Shown here: positions 37,675-49,882 of the stretch, in pieces
Layout of the letters: every line of letters begins with the position of its first letter
Position numbering within the stretch: position 1 is the first letter of the stretch
NCBI GenBank assembly: GCA_030248215.1
Contig: JASANG010003360.1
Coordinates: 184,117-248,116, forward strand
Length of the DNA: 64,000 nt
Direction: 5' to 3'
Source of the DNA: Enoplolaimus lenunculus
Lineage: Eukaryota; Nematoda; Enoplea; Enoplida; Thoracostomopsidae
Made by a program: the position numbers and the translations under genes
The notes under the pieces: generated by a model
What the model saw: only the letters and a program-made list of their open reading frames with translations
Told to the model about the DNA's origin: nothing
Database searches by the model: none

Positions 37675-37930
37675 GAGGTCACTTAAGGTAGCAACCGGGA
37701 CTTCAGACCTTTTATTTAACTTAGAAACTAGGAAAACAGGCTTACGGACCGGGCATCCAACTTTAAGCCTACGCATCCTTAAGCAAACGCTCTACCACAG
37801 CGTCACGTAGCTCGCTTCTCCAACTACTTTTTTTCGTTCGACTATATGGCGACCGTATGCTGCCAGCATGCATACTTTATAGTCCAACGCATTTTCATAT
37901 CCATTCGGACAAGTAGGTCTCACGTCCTTT
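37675..37930 (-). repeat. tRNA-containing dispersed repeat, copy 2 (diverged)
   Basis: In reverse orientation it carries the same order as 12992-13232: a trailing block (accgggacttcagacc), a tRNA-like segment around 37745-37818 and the leading block (cgttcgactatatggcgacc). It is the most diverged of the three, with the B box altered. Confidence 0.65.
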
Positions 37931-38600
37931 CAGAAGTATTTAGTCAAGAAAAACACATTGTGAGTTTAAAAAAAACCCCAATTTCCACAGCAAAATTTGA
38001 ATAAGTTCCGTTCCGTAGCTGTTTGATTTCAGATGATACGCGTCACAACTTGTAATTAGCGGTGAAATTGCTTTGTAAGATTACACAATATGCTAGCTAT
38101 GTTATTAATGAATTAACAGTAATTAACGGTCAAATTTGCAGTCTCACAATTTTGAACATAATTATATTTGAATGTTATATAGTTCATATGCGGGTTTGCA
38201 AAAAGATATTGCAAGTGCAATAATTTTATCTACTGATAACGAACGAGATGCGTTATTCAGTTATATATTAAATCAAATAGAGGTTTGTGTAAAATTTGGT
38301 TAAATGATGGAAGTGTTTTAACCCTAAGTTAGTAATAAGTAATTCTAAACTTGCCTCATGCACTACGTCAAATACGTACATATTATGTAACATTAGTATT
38401 ATGTAACATTTATATGTACATGGGTATGTATTTGGTTAATAAATTGATTTGATTTAATATTTAAAGCGTTTAAATAATTTTTTGTGTTACTTTCTCTGGT
38501 TATTTTACTTAGAAGTGCACCTGACCGAAATTTTTTGGCCAAAAATTTGTTACTGGTTTAGTTTTTTCAATCTGGCAATTTGAAAGAAGACAAACTCCCT

Positions 38601-38842
38601 GTCAGTCTAGGTAGGATCCGGGACTTCTAGACCTTTCAACTAAGCAGCTGGAAAAACGGGCTTCCGGAGCGGGGATCGAACTCTCAGCCTATGGATCCTT
38701 AAGCGAGCACTGTGCCACTGCGCCACGTATCCCGCCTCTCTAACTGCATTTTTCGTCGACTATATGTGTCGACCGTACACCACAATGTGCATTGCATTTA
38801 TTGTATATGCACCAGGACAAGCATGTTTCACATGCTTACACG
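38601..38842 (-). repeat. tRNA-containing dispersed repeat, copy 3
   Basis: In reverse orientation it begins gtcagtctaggtaggatccg and ends caagcatgtttcacatgctt. It is close to 12992-13232 over its whole length, with the tRNA-like segment at about 38661-38736. It ends 83 bp before the acceptor of the candidate first ARID3 exon, so it lies in the proximal upstream region or an upstream intron. Confidence 0.75.
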
Positions 38843-38925
38843 CCCCATCAACATTATTTTCGTTTCATGCTTTATTTTCTACACCTTGCATTCAATGTAT
38901 ATGTAGATGGTTTCCCAATTTTCAG

Positions 38926-39167
38926 TTTGTTTCTATTACTGTTGATATTGCTTTTTATACAATATTTTTATTATGCAACAACAACATCAGCAATATTCTG
39001 AGTTCGAATCGCATAACTCGATGCAACAAACGATATGGAAGTGTCAAAATACGTCGTTCCAGGCTGACCCAGTTATACATAAGCCGTTAGCACGGTGGCC
39101 TTACATTGTATCCAGCGGCACGCAGCCTTTGACGGTAACGCTTACAAATAGTGAAACTACTAATACG
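38926..39167 (+). CDS. Probable first coding exon of the ARID3-like gene (coding 38973-39167)
   Basis: A pyrimidine-rich acceptor (cccaattttcag) ends at 38925 and a GTAAAG donor begins at 39168. The ATG at 38973 is preceded in the same frame by a TGA at about 38943, so it is the first usable start in the exon. From there 65 codons stay open, beginning MQQQHQQYSEFESHNS. The peptide is rich in Gln, Ser and Thr, like the N-termini of many transcription factors, and codon use looks more protein-like than the surrounding AT-rich DNA. The donor falls after a complete codon (phase 0), which matches the phase-0 start of the exon at 54113. Joining them is my inference and implies a 14.9-kb intron. No homology was recognised within these 65 residues, so this could be a chance open stretch or a different gene. 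Confidence 0.45.
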
Positions 39168-39206
39168 GTAAAGCCTTAACGGTTTATTTACGGTTGTTAA
39201 GTTTAA

Positions 39207-39396
39207 GGACCTATGTTATTTTGAAGAGCGAACCATTTTTTCGCGGGACTATGATAGAGTAAGCTTAAGCTTTAGACTATTTTTTGCGTTATCTTTGGCT
39301 TAAGATTAGACTTAAGCTTATTTAAGAGCGTAAACTTACGCGCAAGCTTAGGCTTACAAATATGCATATACTTCGCTCCTCAAAGTAATATAGGCC
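39207..39396. mobile_element. B-like MITE with variant ends, copy 5
   Basis: Left end ggacctatgttattttgaag, right end cgctcctcaaagtaatatag followed by gcc. The interior has diverged GCTTAAG/TTAGGC tracts. It starts 39 bp into the candidate first intron of the ARID3-like gene. Confidence 0.65.
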
Positions 39397-39570
39397 AGTT
39401 TATAAATAGTTTTAAAGCCTAAGCCTGCGCGTAAGGATACGCTCTTATAAATAAGCTTCAGTCTAATTCTAAGCCTAAGACTTAAGCTTATTTAAGAGCG
39501 TATCCTGACGGCGCAGGCTTAGGCTTAGAAATATGTATATACTACGCCCCTCAAACTAATATACGTCAGG
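39397..39570. repeat. Inverted repeat from a partly duplicated B-like element
   Basis: Arms at about 39414-39458 and 39484-39526 are near-perfect inverted copies, each including ggatacgctctt or its complement and gcctaagcct. The right side ends with acgcccctcaaactaatata, like the neighbouring element's terminus. It looks like a tandem or inverted duplication of that element and would form a long hairpin in RNA. Confidence 0.6.
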
Positions 39571-40152
39571 TTATTAATGTGTAGTTCTAGGCATTCGCTT
39601 CCGCTAAGTTGATTTGATTCCGTGATTTGTTATACATGAGAATGATATCTAGTGAATATTTTCCATAAGATCTCAGTATACTGTGACAGTTGAAAAATGT
39701 CAGTATTTCAGATGATTTTCAAGTGACGTTTAAACTTTTCCCGGGTTAACTCAGCCTACTTCCAACCCCCCCCCCCCTCTGGCTCCAGGTTTAAGAGACA
39801 ACCGCAATTGATTCGGAGAAATTGCGAGTCTTGAAAACCATACGCCAAATCTACAGTAACCTGTTTTGTAATCCATGGTAACCATATTTAACCAAATAAC
39901 CATGGAAATTGGCGAATGAGTTTGCAGCAAATCGTCGAAACGTACTCTACAATCAGGGTATAATTGAAAATTATTTCAACTATAAACCAAGGTTCAGTCT
40001 CGTATATTGGACGTTTTATTTTCGTATTTTAAACAATCATTTATTTTTGACCAAGCATAGATTTAGCATTAATTGATAAAACTTTAACAGCAAATTTCTT
40101 TAACCAAGGTCATAAGCCGGGTCTTCATTCTCACTTCATGTAATTCGGGATT

Positions 40153-40375
40153 TGATTCTCAAATGTGTATAGCACCTATTATCAGTTAGTGATAAGTCGT
40201 ATTTAGCTGTGTATATATGATAACGATGAAAATTTTTTCACATTTTTCGCATTTGATTTATCCAGTTGACCTCGTGCTGATTTCAATAGCAACATTTGTT
40301 GCGTTTCTCCTACAATATAGCGTGTTGCTAATGGACAATAGGCGCTACACACAATTGAGAATACAGGGATCAAGG
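40153..40375. mobile_element. L-family inverted-repeat element, copy 2
   Basis: Left gattctcaaatgtgtatagc and cacctattatcagttagtga, right gctaatggacaataggcgct and acacacaattgagaatacag. The arms are diverged but the order is the same. Confidence 0.6.
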
Positions 40376-41157
40376 CCCCAATCTGAATTAAAGTCTTAAG
40401 GAAAATAGACCAGCTCACTGAACTATCGTTAACGATTCTCCTATAAAATTCCCGTCACATCCAACTTCGTTATTCTGCAATGTTCATGTAGATGCATAAT
40501 ATTACAGAATAATTCACTTCGTAGTCAGCATTATATTTTGGGAAGGCATAACCTGTTTCAAATATATTTTTGTGAGCGACCACATAGCTAACGAGGAAAT
40601 TAGTTTTAATTATATCAGCTTAGATACTGTAAAAGCCTATAAGAGTGTCTTTTTGTTATTTTATTGGAACTTTCGATTCAAAGATGGATAGATAGATAGA
40701 TAGATATCCTGTTATCTCCGATTTTTAACAATGGTGAGTTAATAGTTTGCGTGTAAACGTTACGTAAAGTTTATACTTTTTTAACTATCAACAGCTGAGC
40801 TCTGAGCAGTATAACGCAAATAAAGCCACTCATAATCTACTAGATTTGAAACACCATTAAAAATAGTTTTATGAACAAGTCATATTTAATTTGAATATGT
40901 ATTTTGAGTTAAAACGCTTCAATCACATCAATATTGATAAACTTTTTACTGAATAACAGAATCTCTAATATTATTACTAATATTCGAAATAGACTCCACA
41001 CCCTCGTTTTTGGCAGGGCCAATTTCGAATTGATTTACGTCTTATGCAGATAGGAGGGTCGTAGCCCGGATTTCGTTTCAATTGGGTATAACCACGTCTG
41101 AATGTTTGTTCTTTTACAGCCTGTAAAACTGCCTTTTCGAGTATTTCTAGAAATTTC

Positions 41158-41362
41158 GGACAATGTACAGAACAGGGGCGGAACAGTATTATAAGCATAT
41201 TCGTAAGCGTAAGCCTATGCCTGAGCTAATCGTAAGCGTAATAATGAGCATATCCCCAAGACTAAACCTAAGCCTAAGCCAAGCAAAAAATGTCTAATGC
41301 TTTAAACTGACTCTTTTCTAGTCTCACAGAAAAATGTTCCGCCCCTGATCTTTACATGGGCT
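41158..41362. mobile_element. C-family MITE
   Basis: Left end gtacagaacaggggcggaac, right end gttccgcccctgatctttac followed by atgggct. The flanks gaaatttc (41150-41157) and gaaatttg (41363-41370) match at 7 of 8 positions. The interior is a tract of CCTAAG-type hexamers. Confidence 0.85.
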
Positions 41363-42179
41363 GAAATTTGGCGAAAATATATTATTTCGCTTATCTCATC
41401 GTATATAGGTCCTAGTTTATATATGGACCACTGTATTGAATTGTCGCTAACGATTTTCCAGTATTAATTTGAGCAATTTTAGGGGTTGTTTTGGTGTCTG
41501 ACGTTTCCACACCACCTCCCTGCCTAAGTACGCAAGTGTCTCTTCAATCTGTCTACAACGTTTTAGAATGTTTTAATTTGAGTTATAAATTTTTTTAAAC
41601 GAGATGCTGTCCGAGTTTCAGTCTGACTGTGTACGTTAGACTTTGAATCTCAACTCAACTCTCAATTCAACTGAAATTTGAACAAAAAAGTATAATTTTG
41701 TGTATTTTTTTCGATATTTTAAATTATGCTCTTATTTCTCTCATCATGATATTTAATCTGTAATGTTGTTATTTTTTTGTGGTTGAATTTATCACATTAA
41801 AAAAATTCACAACGTTATATCAAGAGTGGATAATAACATGAGTGTGCAAGTCTTTGGGGGTCCCGCATGGTACAAAATATATCACCGGGTGTTGCGTTTT
41901 TAGCTGACCCCCCTTGTTTAGAGGTGGGTCGCTATCACATGAATAACCCTAAATTAAACTATTTTATTCTTTTCTACACAGAATTTACCCAGTTGCACAC
42001 TCTTGTAAAGAGTCATTATCGACTCTTGGTTATATTAAAGTATTGGTATAGGCTAGAATGGGTTTTCGGGAATATTTTATGCTCCTAAGTTCATCGTTGT
42101 AGCCACAATTTCACATCTTTTGAAATAGACCCCGTATTTTAGAATTATATAATGTCATTGAAAAGTGAAGCTATTTCAT

Positions 42180-42333
42180 TTAACCCTTTCACACATGAAT
42201 ATTTTCTATTTTATGTCAAATATAATTTCAAGCTACTAGCTTGAATTGAACCGACAGTCTCACACGTGAGAAGCGTTTGCCATTGCCAATCAAGAGCGAG
42301 CTTGAATCTTGAGCTATACTGGGTTATCACGTC
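42180..42333 (-). repeat. N-family tRNA-derived repeat, copy 2
   Basis: This is the same family as 2925-3073: the left end on the + strand is ttaaccctttcacacatgaa and the right end is ttatcacgtc. The middle is a diverged tRNA-like stretch with a B-box-like GGTTCAATTC on the minus strand. Confidence 0.6.
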
Positions 42334-42377
42334 ATTTAGGCTAACATATTGCTAAACTGACAAGTTCATGTCAATTA

Positions 42378-42595
42378 CACTGTAAAAAATGGAAGTCAAA
42401 TTGACTCTCTCGGAAACAGGCTTTTCCTGACTACACAGACTGAGTCAAAGTCGTCTCTACCAGAGTCAAATTCGACTCACTGAGCGAGTCAGTGAATCGA
42501 ATTTGACTCTGGCGGAGTCAATCTTGACTCAGTTTGTGTAGTCAGGAAAAGCCTGTTTCCGAGAGAGTCAATTTGACTCCCCATTTTTTACAGTG
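42378..42595. mobile_element. E-family foldback MITE, copy 2 (near-perfect hairpin)
   Basis: Arms of about 105 bp are nearly identical when inverted, starting cactgtaaaaaatggaagtc and ending gactccccattttttacagt followed by g. TA flanks both sides. TGASTCA heptamers are repeated in each arm. Confidence 0.9.
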
Positions 42596-42722
42596 TATCG
42601 TTGTTAGCCCATTGGGAGATAGCTAGCCTGTTGGCCTAACACGGCGGGTTTTACAGGATAACGATTAATGTTAAGTTTATATTCATTTTTACGCTTAGGC
42701 TTATAATTAAAGTTAGTAAGCA

Positions 42723-42952
42723 CACTGCAAAAATGGTGAGTCAACTTGACTCTTTCCGAAATAGGCGTTTCCTGACTACACAAACTGAGTCGAAATTTGA
42801 CTCCGTCAGAGTCAAAGTGAGTCCAATTTGACTCCGTCAGAGTCAAAGTGAGTCGAATTTGACTCAAGCGGAGTAAAATTTTGGCTCCGGTTGTGTAGTC
42901 AGAAAAAGCATATTTTGGACAGAGTCAATTTGACTCACCATTTTTTGCAGCG
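42723..42952. mobile_element. E-family foldback MITE, copy 3
   Basis: It begins cactgcaaaaatggtgagtc and ends gactcaccattttttgcagc followed by g. The centre contains a short tandem duplication (ccgtcagagtcaaagtgagt occurs twice). It lies 127 bp from copy 2. The flanks are CA-like rather than TA. Confidence 0.88.
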
Positions 42953-44338
42953 CACAGGCAGATCATTAGAGTTAACACGGATCAAATGTCAAATTAAATT
43001 AAAATTTTGAATTAATAAGACAAACCGTATTAATCAATAGATCTTCTGGTTGGAAAGCGAAATTGTTTAAAAACCAATATGGTCAAGTTTTGAATTCAGT
43101 CATGATTTCAAAAATTCCACAAACGTAGAATGCACAGTTTTTGTAATAAAATGCAAAAAATTAATCTCTAATTAGCTTAGGCTTCGGTACAGAGATTTTT
43201 GCAAATTTTGCACATTTTTTGCTTACGAATCGATTTCGTTTCATTCGAAAATTTCGTACCAATCATATTTATAAGATTTGTTGAAGTTCCAAGTCACAAA
43301 CTATTAAAATATTGTTTCAATAATAGATTTTAACAATTTTATCGTTGTTTTTTGACTTAATCAGCTTGTGACATTTAGGATGCGTTTTATTTTTATAAAG
43401 AAAGACGAACAAATGACCAAGGCTGTAATTTTTACTAATCCTAATCCTAAATTTTATTTTAGATCGGCCAATCGTTGTTTAAGTTTTCTTTCCACTTTAC
43501 AACACATTAATAAAGTGTTGTGAATTGTTGTATTATGTTTTTAAAACGAAATAAAGCGTTAAATTTGACAGTAAAATGACCAAAAAAATGACAGTTACTC
43601 TCTGCCTTTGAGTCTAATATTTAGAAATTTTTCACAACTTTATAAAAATCGGTCTCTATTATATAGGCGTTTAATACCTGTGTGTTACTTAAGAATTAGT
43701 GAATATAAAGACACAGCGCGTGCGTTTAGATACGCTAAAATTGACAGAAAATATATTTCTATTTCCCAACTATTTTCGTGTTTTTAAGACAGAATAAAGT
43801 ACAAAAAAAGTTCGATACAAAACTCTAATGAACCTGTAATAAATAACCAACAGGGGTGCTTCAGTTGGTCCAAAAACGATGAAAATACCTATAAATTTCG
43901 CTGTATTATTAATATATAAAAACTTTTGAGAGCGAGAAGTCGAACACAATTTTAACATTTAATTTAAAACCAAAATTTTGGACACGAAGACCTGTGAAGG
44001 TAGCGGGCGCTGTGGTTCCTGTTGGTTGTTGCGCCTTTAACTAATGATGTTGATGGTGTCAGTATTTTAAGTATTAAAAATTAAAACTCCTGTGTATATA
44101 TATATGATTTATAGTGCGAACAAAAATTTTATATTGTGTTAAATTTGAGAACAACTGTTTTACATACGTGACAGTTATAGTTGTTATTTTGTGTAAAATA
44201 GTTCAACCTAATTTGAAGTTACAGAAGAAAAAACCTTCGACACCATTAAATAACATATATTTGATTTTGAGTCAAAAAATTACTTAAAAATTAAACAATT
44301 TGATTGTTAACGGTTGTTTTTTTTTGCTTCAAATCATT

Positions 44339-44606
44339 AAGTCCTATTCACACGTCCAAGTTTTTGCTGCGAGAACTTGCAGCTGCAAATTGAACGCAGA
44401 ACTGACATGTTTTCATCAGCTAATAAGAAAGTGGATGCAATAAATTCAGTGACCTTGCATGGTTATTAACACATGTGAACTAAATTCCAAACTATGATTT
44501 TTGACGAATTATTTGCAGCTGCAAGTTTTTCGAACGGGGTTTTGGACAAAACTTGCAAGTCCAAGTTGCAGCTGCAAGTTCTCGCTGCAAAAACGTGCAC
44601 GACTTT
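44339..44606. mobile_element. Inverted-repeat element with GCAGCTGCAA motifs
   Basis: The left end aagtcctattcacacgtcca is followed by gcgagaacttgcagctgcaa. The right side mirrors it with ttgcagctgcaagttctcgc and tgcaaaaacgtgcacgactt. TTAA occurs at both flanks. There is no coding frame, and it is the only copy noticed. Confidence 0.7.
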
Positions 44607-45214
44607 TAACCGGCAATGGCGTATACAACGAGACGAATAGAGGAGATTCAGCTACTTCGAAAATTTGTACAAATATTACGATTAAGCCCTTTAAACATAG
44701 GATATCCTTATAAAATCTTGGGATACAAAATAGTTTTATTTACAATCAGAATAGTCGGATAGTAAAAATTTCAAGAATAATAGTTAAAATTTTTTAAATG
44801 TTATCAGAAACCAACTTCAGATCCTAATCTAAAGCTTTGAAGTCGGTTAGGCGTGGAGCTGATTTGGCAAATTGTCGGCACCGTTTGGTGTTTAATTACT
44901 AATTGCCAATTATGCGCCGTTCAAGGTCAAAGTTAGCTAACGATGTAAGCTGTAACTGCAAAATATTGTTTTAGATAATTATTAATATTGATACCTTAAC
45001 AAGATTGTTTCAGTATATGCCAGTTTACTTGCATAAAATATTTTGCATAACCATTGGCAGAGAAAGCTAATAAAAATTAAAATAAAATTTTATAAAATCG
45101 ACCGGTTTCCGGTATTAAATCAAATTCATTGCGGCACCGCCGTCCTTGAAACGGTTGTTTTGGTGTGTGGGTGCTTTGAAAGGCTCTTGTACTCTTTCTG
45201 TCTCACACTTACGT

Positions 45215-45760
45215 TTTGATTTAGGTTTAGGTTTAGGCAAAGGGTTGCATGTTTACGATTTTTAGGCTTTGGTTTAGGAAAATGTTTACCTGTTTACGAT
45301 TTTTAGGCTTTGGTTTAGGAAATAGTTTATCTATTTGTGTTTTTTAGGTTTAGGTTTAGCAAAAGGTTTACCTGTTTACGTGTTTTAGGCTTAGGTTTAG
45401 GAAAAGCTCTTGTTTTTGTTTTTAGGTTTAGTAAACCGATTACCTGTTTAGGTTTTTAGGCTTAGACTAAGAAAAAGGGCTATCGATTTAAGTTTTTAGG
45501 CTCAGGTTTAGGAAGAGGTTTACCTTTTTACGTTTTATAGGCTTGAGTTTAGGAAAGCGTTCATTTATTCACGTTTTTAGGCTTCGATTTAGCAAATAGT
45601 TTGCCATTGACGTTTTAGGCGTTCAGGAAAGCGCTGATTTATTTACGTTTTTAGGCTTAGGTTAAGAAAAAGGTTTACCTATTTACGCTATTAGGTTTTG
45701 GTTTAAAAAATGGTATGTCCACCTTTTTCGGCTTATGATTTGCAAAAACGCTTTCAAAGC
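45215..45760. repeat. Degenerate 41-bp minisatellite with TTAGG motifs
   Basis: The unit of about 41 bp (gtttacgatttttaggcttt, then ggtttaggaaaatgtttacc) repeats about 12-13 times with increasing divergence to the right. Each unit carries one TTAGG-type motif, so it resembles an expansion of the core found in the MITEs. Confidence 0.8.
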
Positions 45761-48700
45761 ATCAAAATGTGTTAAGCTTAATATTGCTGATAGTATACAA
45801 ATTTTTTTTCGACGAATTCTATTGCTAATATACTTAATTGCTTGGAGTTATATTTGTTGCTTTAACTGGCAAAATGAGTGCTTTCTTGCATTGATTTACT
45901 TATGATTTAAATTTCATTCAAAATCTGTTCGATTTTAAATTTTTATTCTTTGTTTTACTGCTTACTTTGTAATAATAATGGTTGGTTGAAAATATATATA
46001 CGGATATAATAAATACCTTGTTGTATCAATTATTTTCACTGTTAGCACAGTAATAACTTGGTGAAAAACTGACCGTAACATCTTTTAATCGTTTGTCAAA
46101 TGAGTCCCCTTTTTTAAATTGCTCGACCCGTACCCGCCTATCGCTAGAGCCAGCTCGTTTGTTTTACGTTAAAAATCAATCAATGCATGCCATCGTACCG
46201 CTCGCTATGTAATTAATTTTAGTTGAAAACTTAAACTTTTAAATATCACCAATAATTATTATTATTTAGTAGCATATGATGCTGATGATGATGATTACGA
46301 GGACCAAAATTAACCATTGCTAAATCACTATTTTGTTAGCTCATATTTAGTTGTAAATCAATTTATTTACTATTAACATTTTGACGAGTTATATATATGT
46401 AATTGTTAAAGTTTCAATAATTATTTGCATAGTTCAAATGATACGGACCCGCTTTTAAGGCCGCAGACCCGGGGATATTTGTTGGCAAGCGAGCTTCAGG
46501 GCGAGTGATCTTGTATCAAGTACTTGGTGTAATGGCTTAATTTTGGGTCTGTTTAGTAAAATAATTTTATCTCGTTCAACCGGTGGGTTTTGAAACTGAT
46601 AACGGCTTTTAAATCCTATTTTTGTCTGTAGAACCCCCTTTATTGCATATGCCAGTTTAGGGCTAGTAATAAAGTTTTAAATAGCTGTACGCGGTGCAGA
46701 AGCGAATCCGGAAACATATTAGAGGGTCCTCATAGGATGCGGTACACGGTACGTACATAATAATAATGCCAGGTATTGCAAACGACCAAAAGATGTTTAT
46801 AGCGTTCAAGCGGCGGAATAATACAAAGGCCAACACCCAAGGAACGCGCTCCGGTATCCGGGTCTGTAGTGTGCCCTGTTTGAGAGTTGAATATATGTAC
46901 GTAATGAACGATTGGTAATAACCACGGTTGAGTTACGCTTTTTGAATTCAATTTGACTTCACTACTATCTCAACTATAAAACTTTGTCCGAACGCCGAAA
47001 TATATTCAGGTATTGTTGTGATAATAATTTGAAATGCTTATGCTAAATGAGATAGCTAAAATTTGGTCGACTTAGTACTCTTGATTTAATGCATTCTATA
47101 AACAGGGTTTGAATCTAGAAACTCCAAGGGCAATAAATAGATCCTTTGGTATAATTTTTTAATTAAAAAAGATTGTAAAGTTGTTACTTTACACAAATTT
47201 TTAACTTTTGTGTATGTTTAGTTTGTGATTAGCTTATTCAGCTGACGTTACCTGTGAGATTTTTTCACTGCATATTTGACGCAAGCCGAATAAGTTTAGC
47301 AAAATTTGAAAGTAATTTAAAAATGTTTTCCAAACTTATTAATTGACACCACTTGATTTAATATAAATGATTTAAATTTCATTATTTGACAATTAAGGTT
47401 TTTGGCATTAATTATTTTGCAATATTTTGTAGGTTGTTTGTAAACTTACTTGCGCTTACTAAAATCTTAAGTCATCGCGAACAGTTGAATATTCGCATCT
47501 ATTAAAGCTGGAATGCCTCACATACGTATTTTGGGCAAGCATTACTTTGCGTGCAATGATTTCTTTGAGTATAAACGTGATTGTTCTATGAAAACAAAAA
47601 CAGCATGCAGATTTTTGTGCATTCACTCATTTTTGTGCATTGCGCAAACCCGGCTGACTAGTGTTACTTGAATTGAAAATTTTAATTAATACCACGAGAA
47701 GGTAAACCGTTAAACTGATACTACATATGTAAGATTAAACCAGTATAAAGCGCAGGTTTTGGTAAATTTAACAAAATTAATTTAGCAAAAACAGCCTATT
47801 TTATGAACAGATTTAAAAAATTTTTAGTTAGGTTTTCAATATATATTGCAGTTTATTACTGCATTTGAACATGTAAAGTTTACCAATATTAATAATAGTA
47901 ATAATAATAATAATAATAATAAACCCCGAGATACATGTGATTTTTGGAATACAATCAAAATTGTGCATTCAGCCGAAAACATTTGTATGCGTACTCACTA
48001 TTTTTGCCTTTTATTATTGTCAGTTGCTCCAAACTCGAATATTAATATGTTAATACTAAACACAAGCGGTTGTTAATTTAAATATGTGTATCGTTTTAAA
48101 GTTAGAATAGCTTTTCAGCATAGACTCGACGACTCGAAGGCTAGGCGAGCATTCGTGGAATTAAGTCAAATCCGAATTCAAAGTTAACCAGCACCATATA
48201 CAGGAGTCATTCACGAAAATTATGCTACGAATACAGTAGGCCTTGAATGGTACAGTTATGGTCGAACAAATTGCTCAAAATCGGTTAATTTTTGATTAAT
48301 AAAAATCACTTAAAATTTTTTTTGGTATTTTTTGACAAATTCAAATTTGTATAATTTCTCTAATTTAACACCGAGTCAATTTCTATCAAGTATTATACTG
48401 TTGTGTTATACTGCTTGTAATCGTAATTGTATCATAGTAATGAACGTGGTTGCAATATTTACAACGTTTAACTTTTCGTGTTCTTAGAAAATACGTTGAT
48501 AGCCATTCATTGCTATTTATAATTGTTAATGTAAAATTTAGCTGGAGTTATTTCCAAAATGTGTATGTTCGTCGTTCTAGCTTTAATTATATACGTTTCA
48601 GCTTAGTGTCACCGCTAAACAATGATAACGCTTCACTTTAGCTGTAGTTTTAAAATATAAACTCCACGTTGCAATAATTTGCGTTCACTTTAATGTCAAT

Positions 48701-49809
48701 TGCTTACCCATTATCTTTTATGTGTTCTAAACCGAACATTCCTCTTGGAATAACTCAGTGTGTCTATGGTGTTGCCTGTAGCCAAATACGAACTCATACG
48801 GTTTGACATGTATTGGAATAACCAGGATGTGATTTCGGCAGGGAATAATGTGTTTTTTTGCAAGTAAGCAAATTCGAAAACTGTATATTTTCTTAATTTT
48901 TCAAAAATTTCGATGGGATACAGGTATGTCCCTGATTGCGCACTATCTGCTAATTTTAATATTAATTTAAAATGCTTGCGTCGTAAAAAAACTTAAGGTT
49001 CGAGCTGTGTTAAGTACAAATTTTTCAATTTTAAGGCAGGTGGTTTATACTTTCAACGTTTGTTGTTTTATAGTTCAATTGTAATATTGAACAACGTTCG
49101 CGTGTATTGGCATATATAAATATGGGAAACTTATCTCATAGCAACTACTGACGGAGCTTCAGCGCTGGCTCGTTAAACAAGGATTTTGAATGGGAAATTA
49201 TATTTTTGTCCCATGCTTTCATCAACCATTTTGAGGGCCCGTAAGACAAATTGGCTTCAGGGACAGGATGTTGTCATAATCCGCCTCTGCTTCCTTATTG
49301 ATCAACAGAAGTTTACCCTGTGGGTTTGGTGAGTAAGACAAATTCAGTTCAAATTTACTCTGGTAATTTCTCTGTTTCCACTTAGCAACAAGTAAATGCA
49401 GATTTTTGAACATAAAACGAAATTTATTAAATCAAATATTACCGTATGGTATGAGGCTCGCTTGCACGGGTTCCGGCAAGTATATGCAATATACATGTAG
49501 AGCACTTTCACTGCTGGTCGTCACTTGTGCACCCCTACAAAATATTCCGCTCGCTTCCGTGTTCACCTGCTCACCTTCCTATCTTAATCGGTAATTGTAG
49601 CTTAGCCAAAAATAACCAGGCTCTATATCCCCCCGCCATTCAATTTAGGTTAAATATAATTTTAACTATTGATCTATGACATTTTACTCGAGTTTACTTG
49701 CCGGGTTGTATGCTTTTATATCGCGTTGCCTTTTGTGTGTAATGCGGCAGTTTTCAAAATTGCTGATTAGTATTTTACTAATTGGGATTAGATTTTAATT
49801 TTGTGACAA

Positions 49810-49882
49810 TTACAATATATATACATAAATATATATATTATATATATAAATATATATATAAATATATATAAATATATATAAT
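49810..49882. repeat. TA-rich microsatellite in the large candidate intron
   Basis: Repeated ataaatatatat units of about 12-14 bp. Confidence 0.85.

Noticed and set aside
38712-39090. Other plus-strand frames overlapping the candidate first exon
   Set aside because: They extend into the tRNA-containing repeat and have Cys/His/Ile-rich, non-protein-like content.
42604-42867. 87-codon minus-strand frame
   Set aside because: It lies largely in the E-family foldback element and reflects its repeated GAGTCA words.
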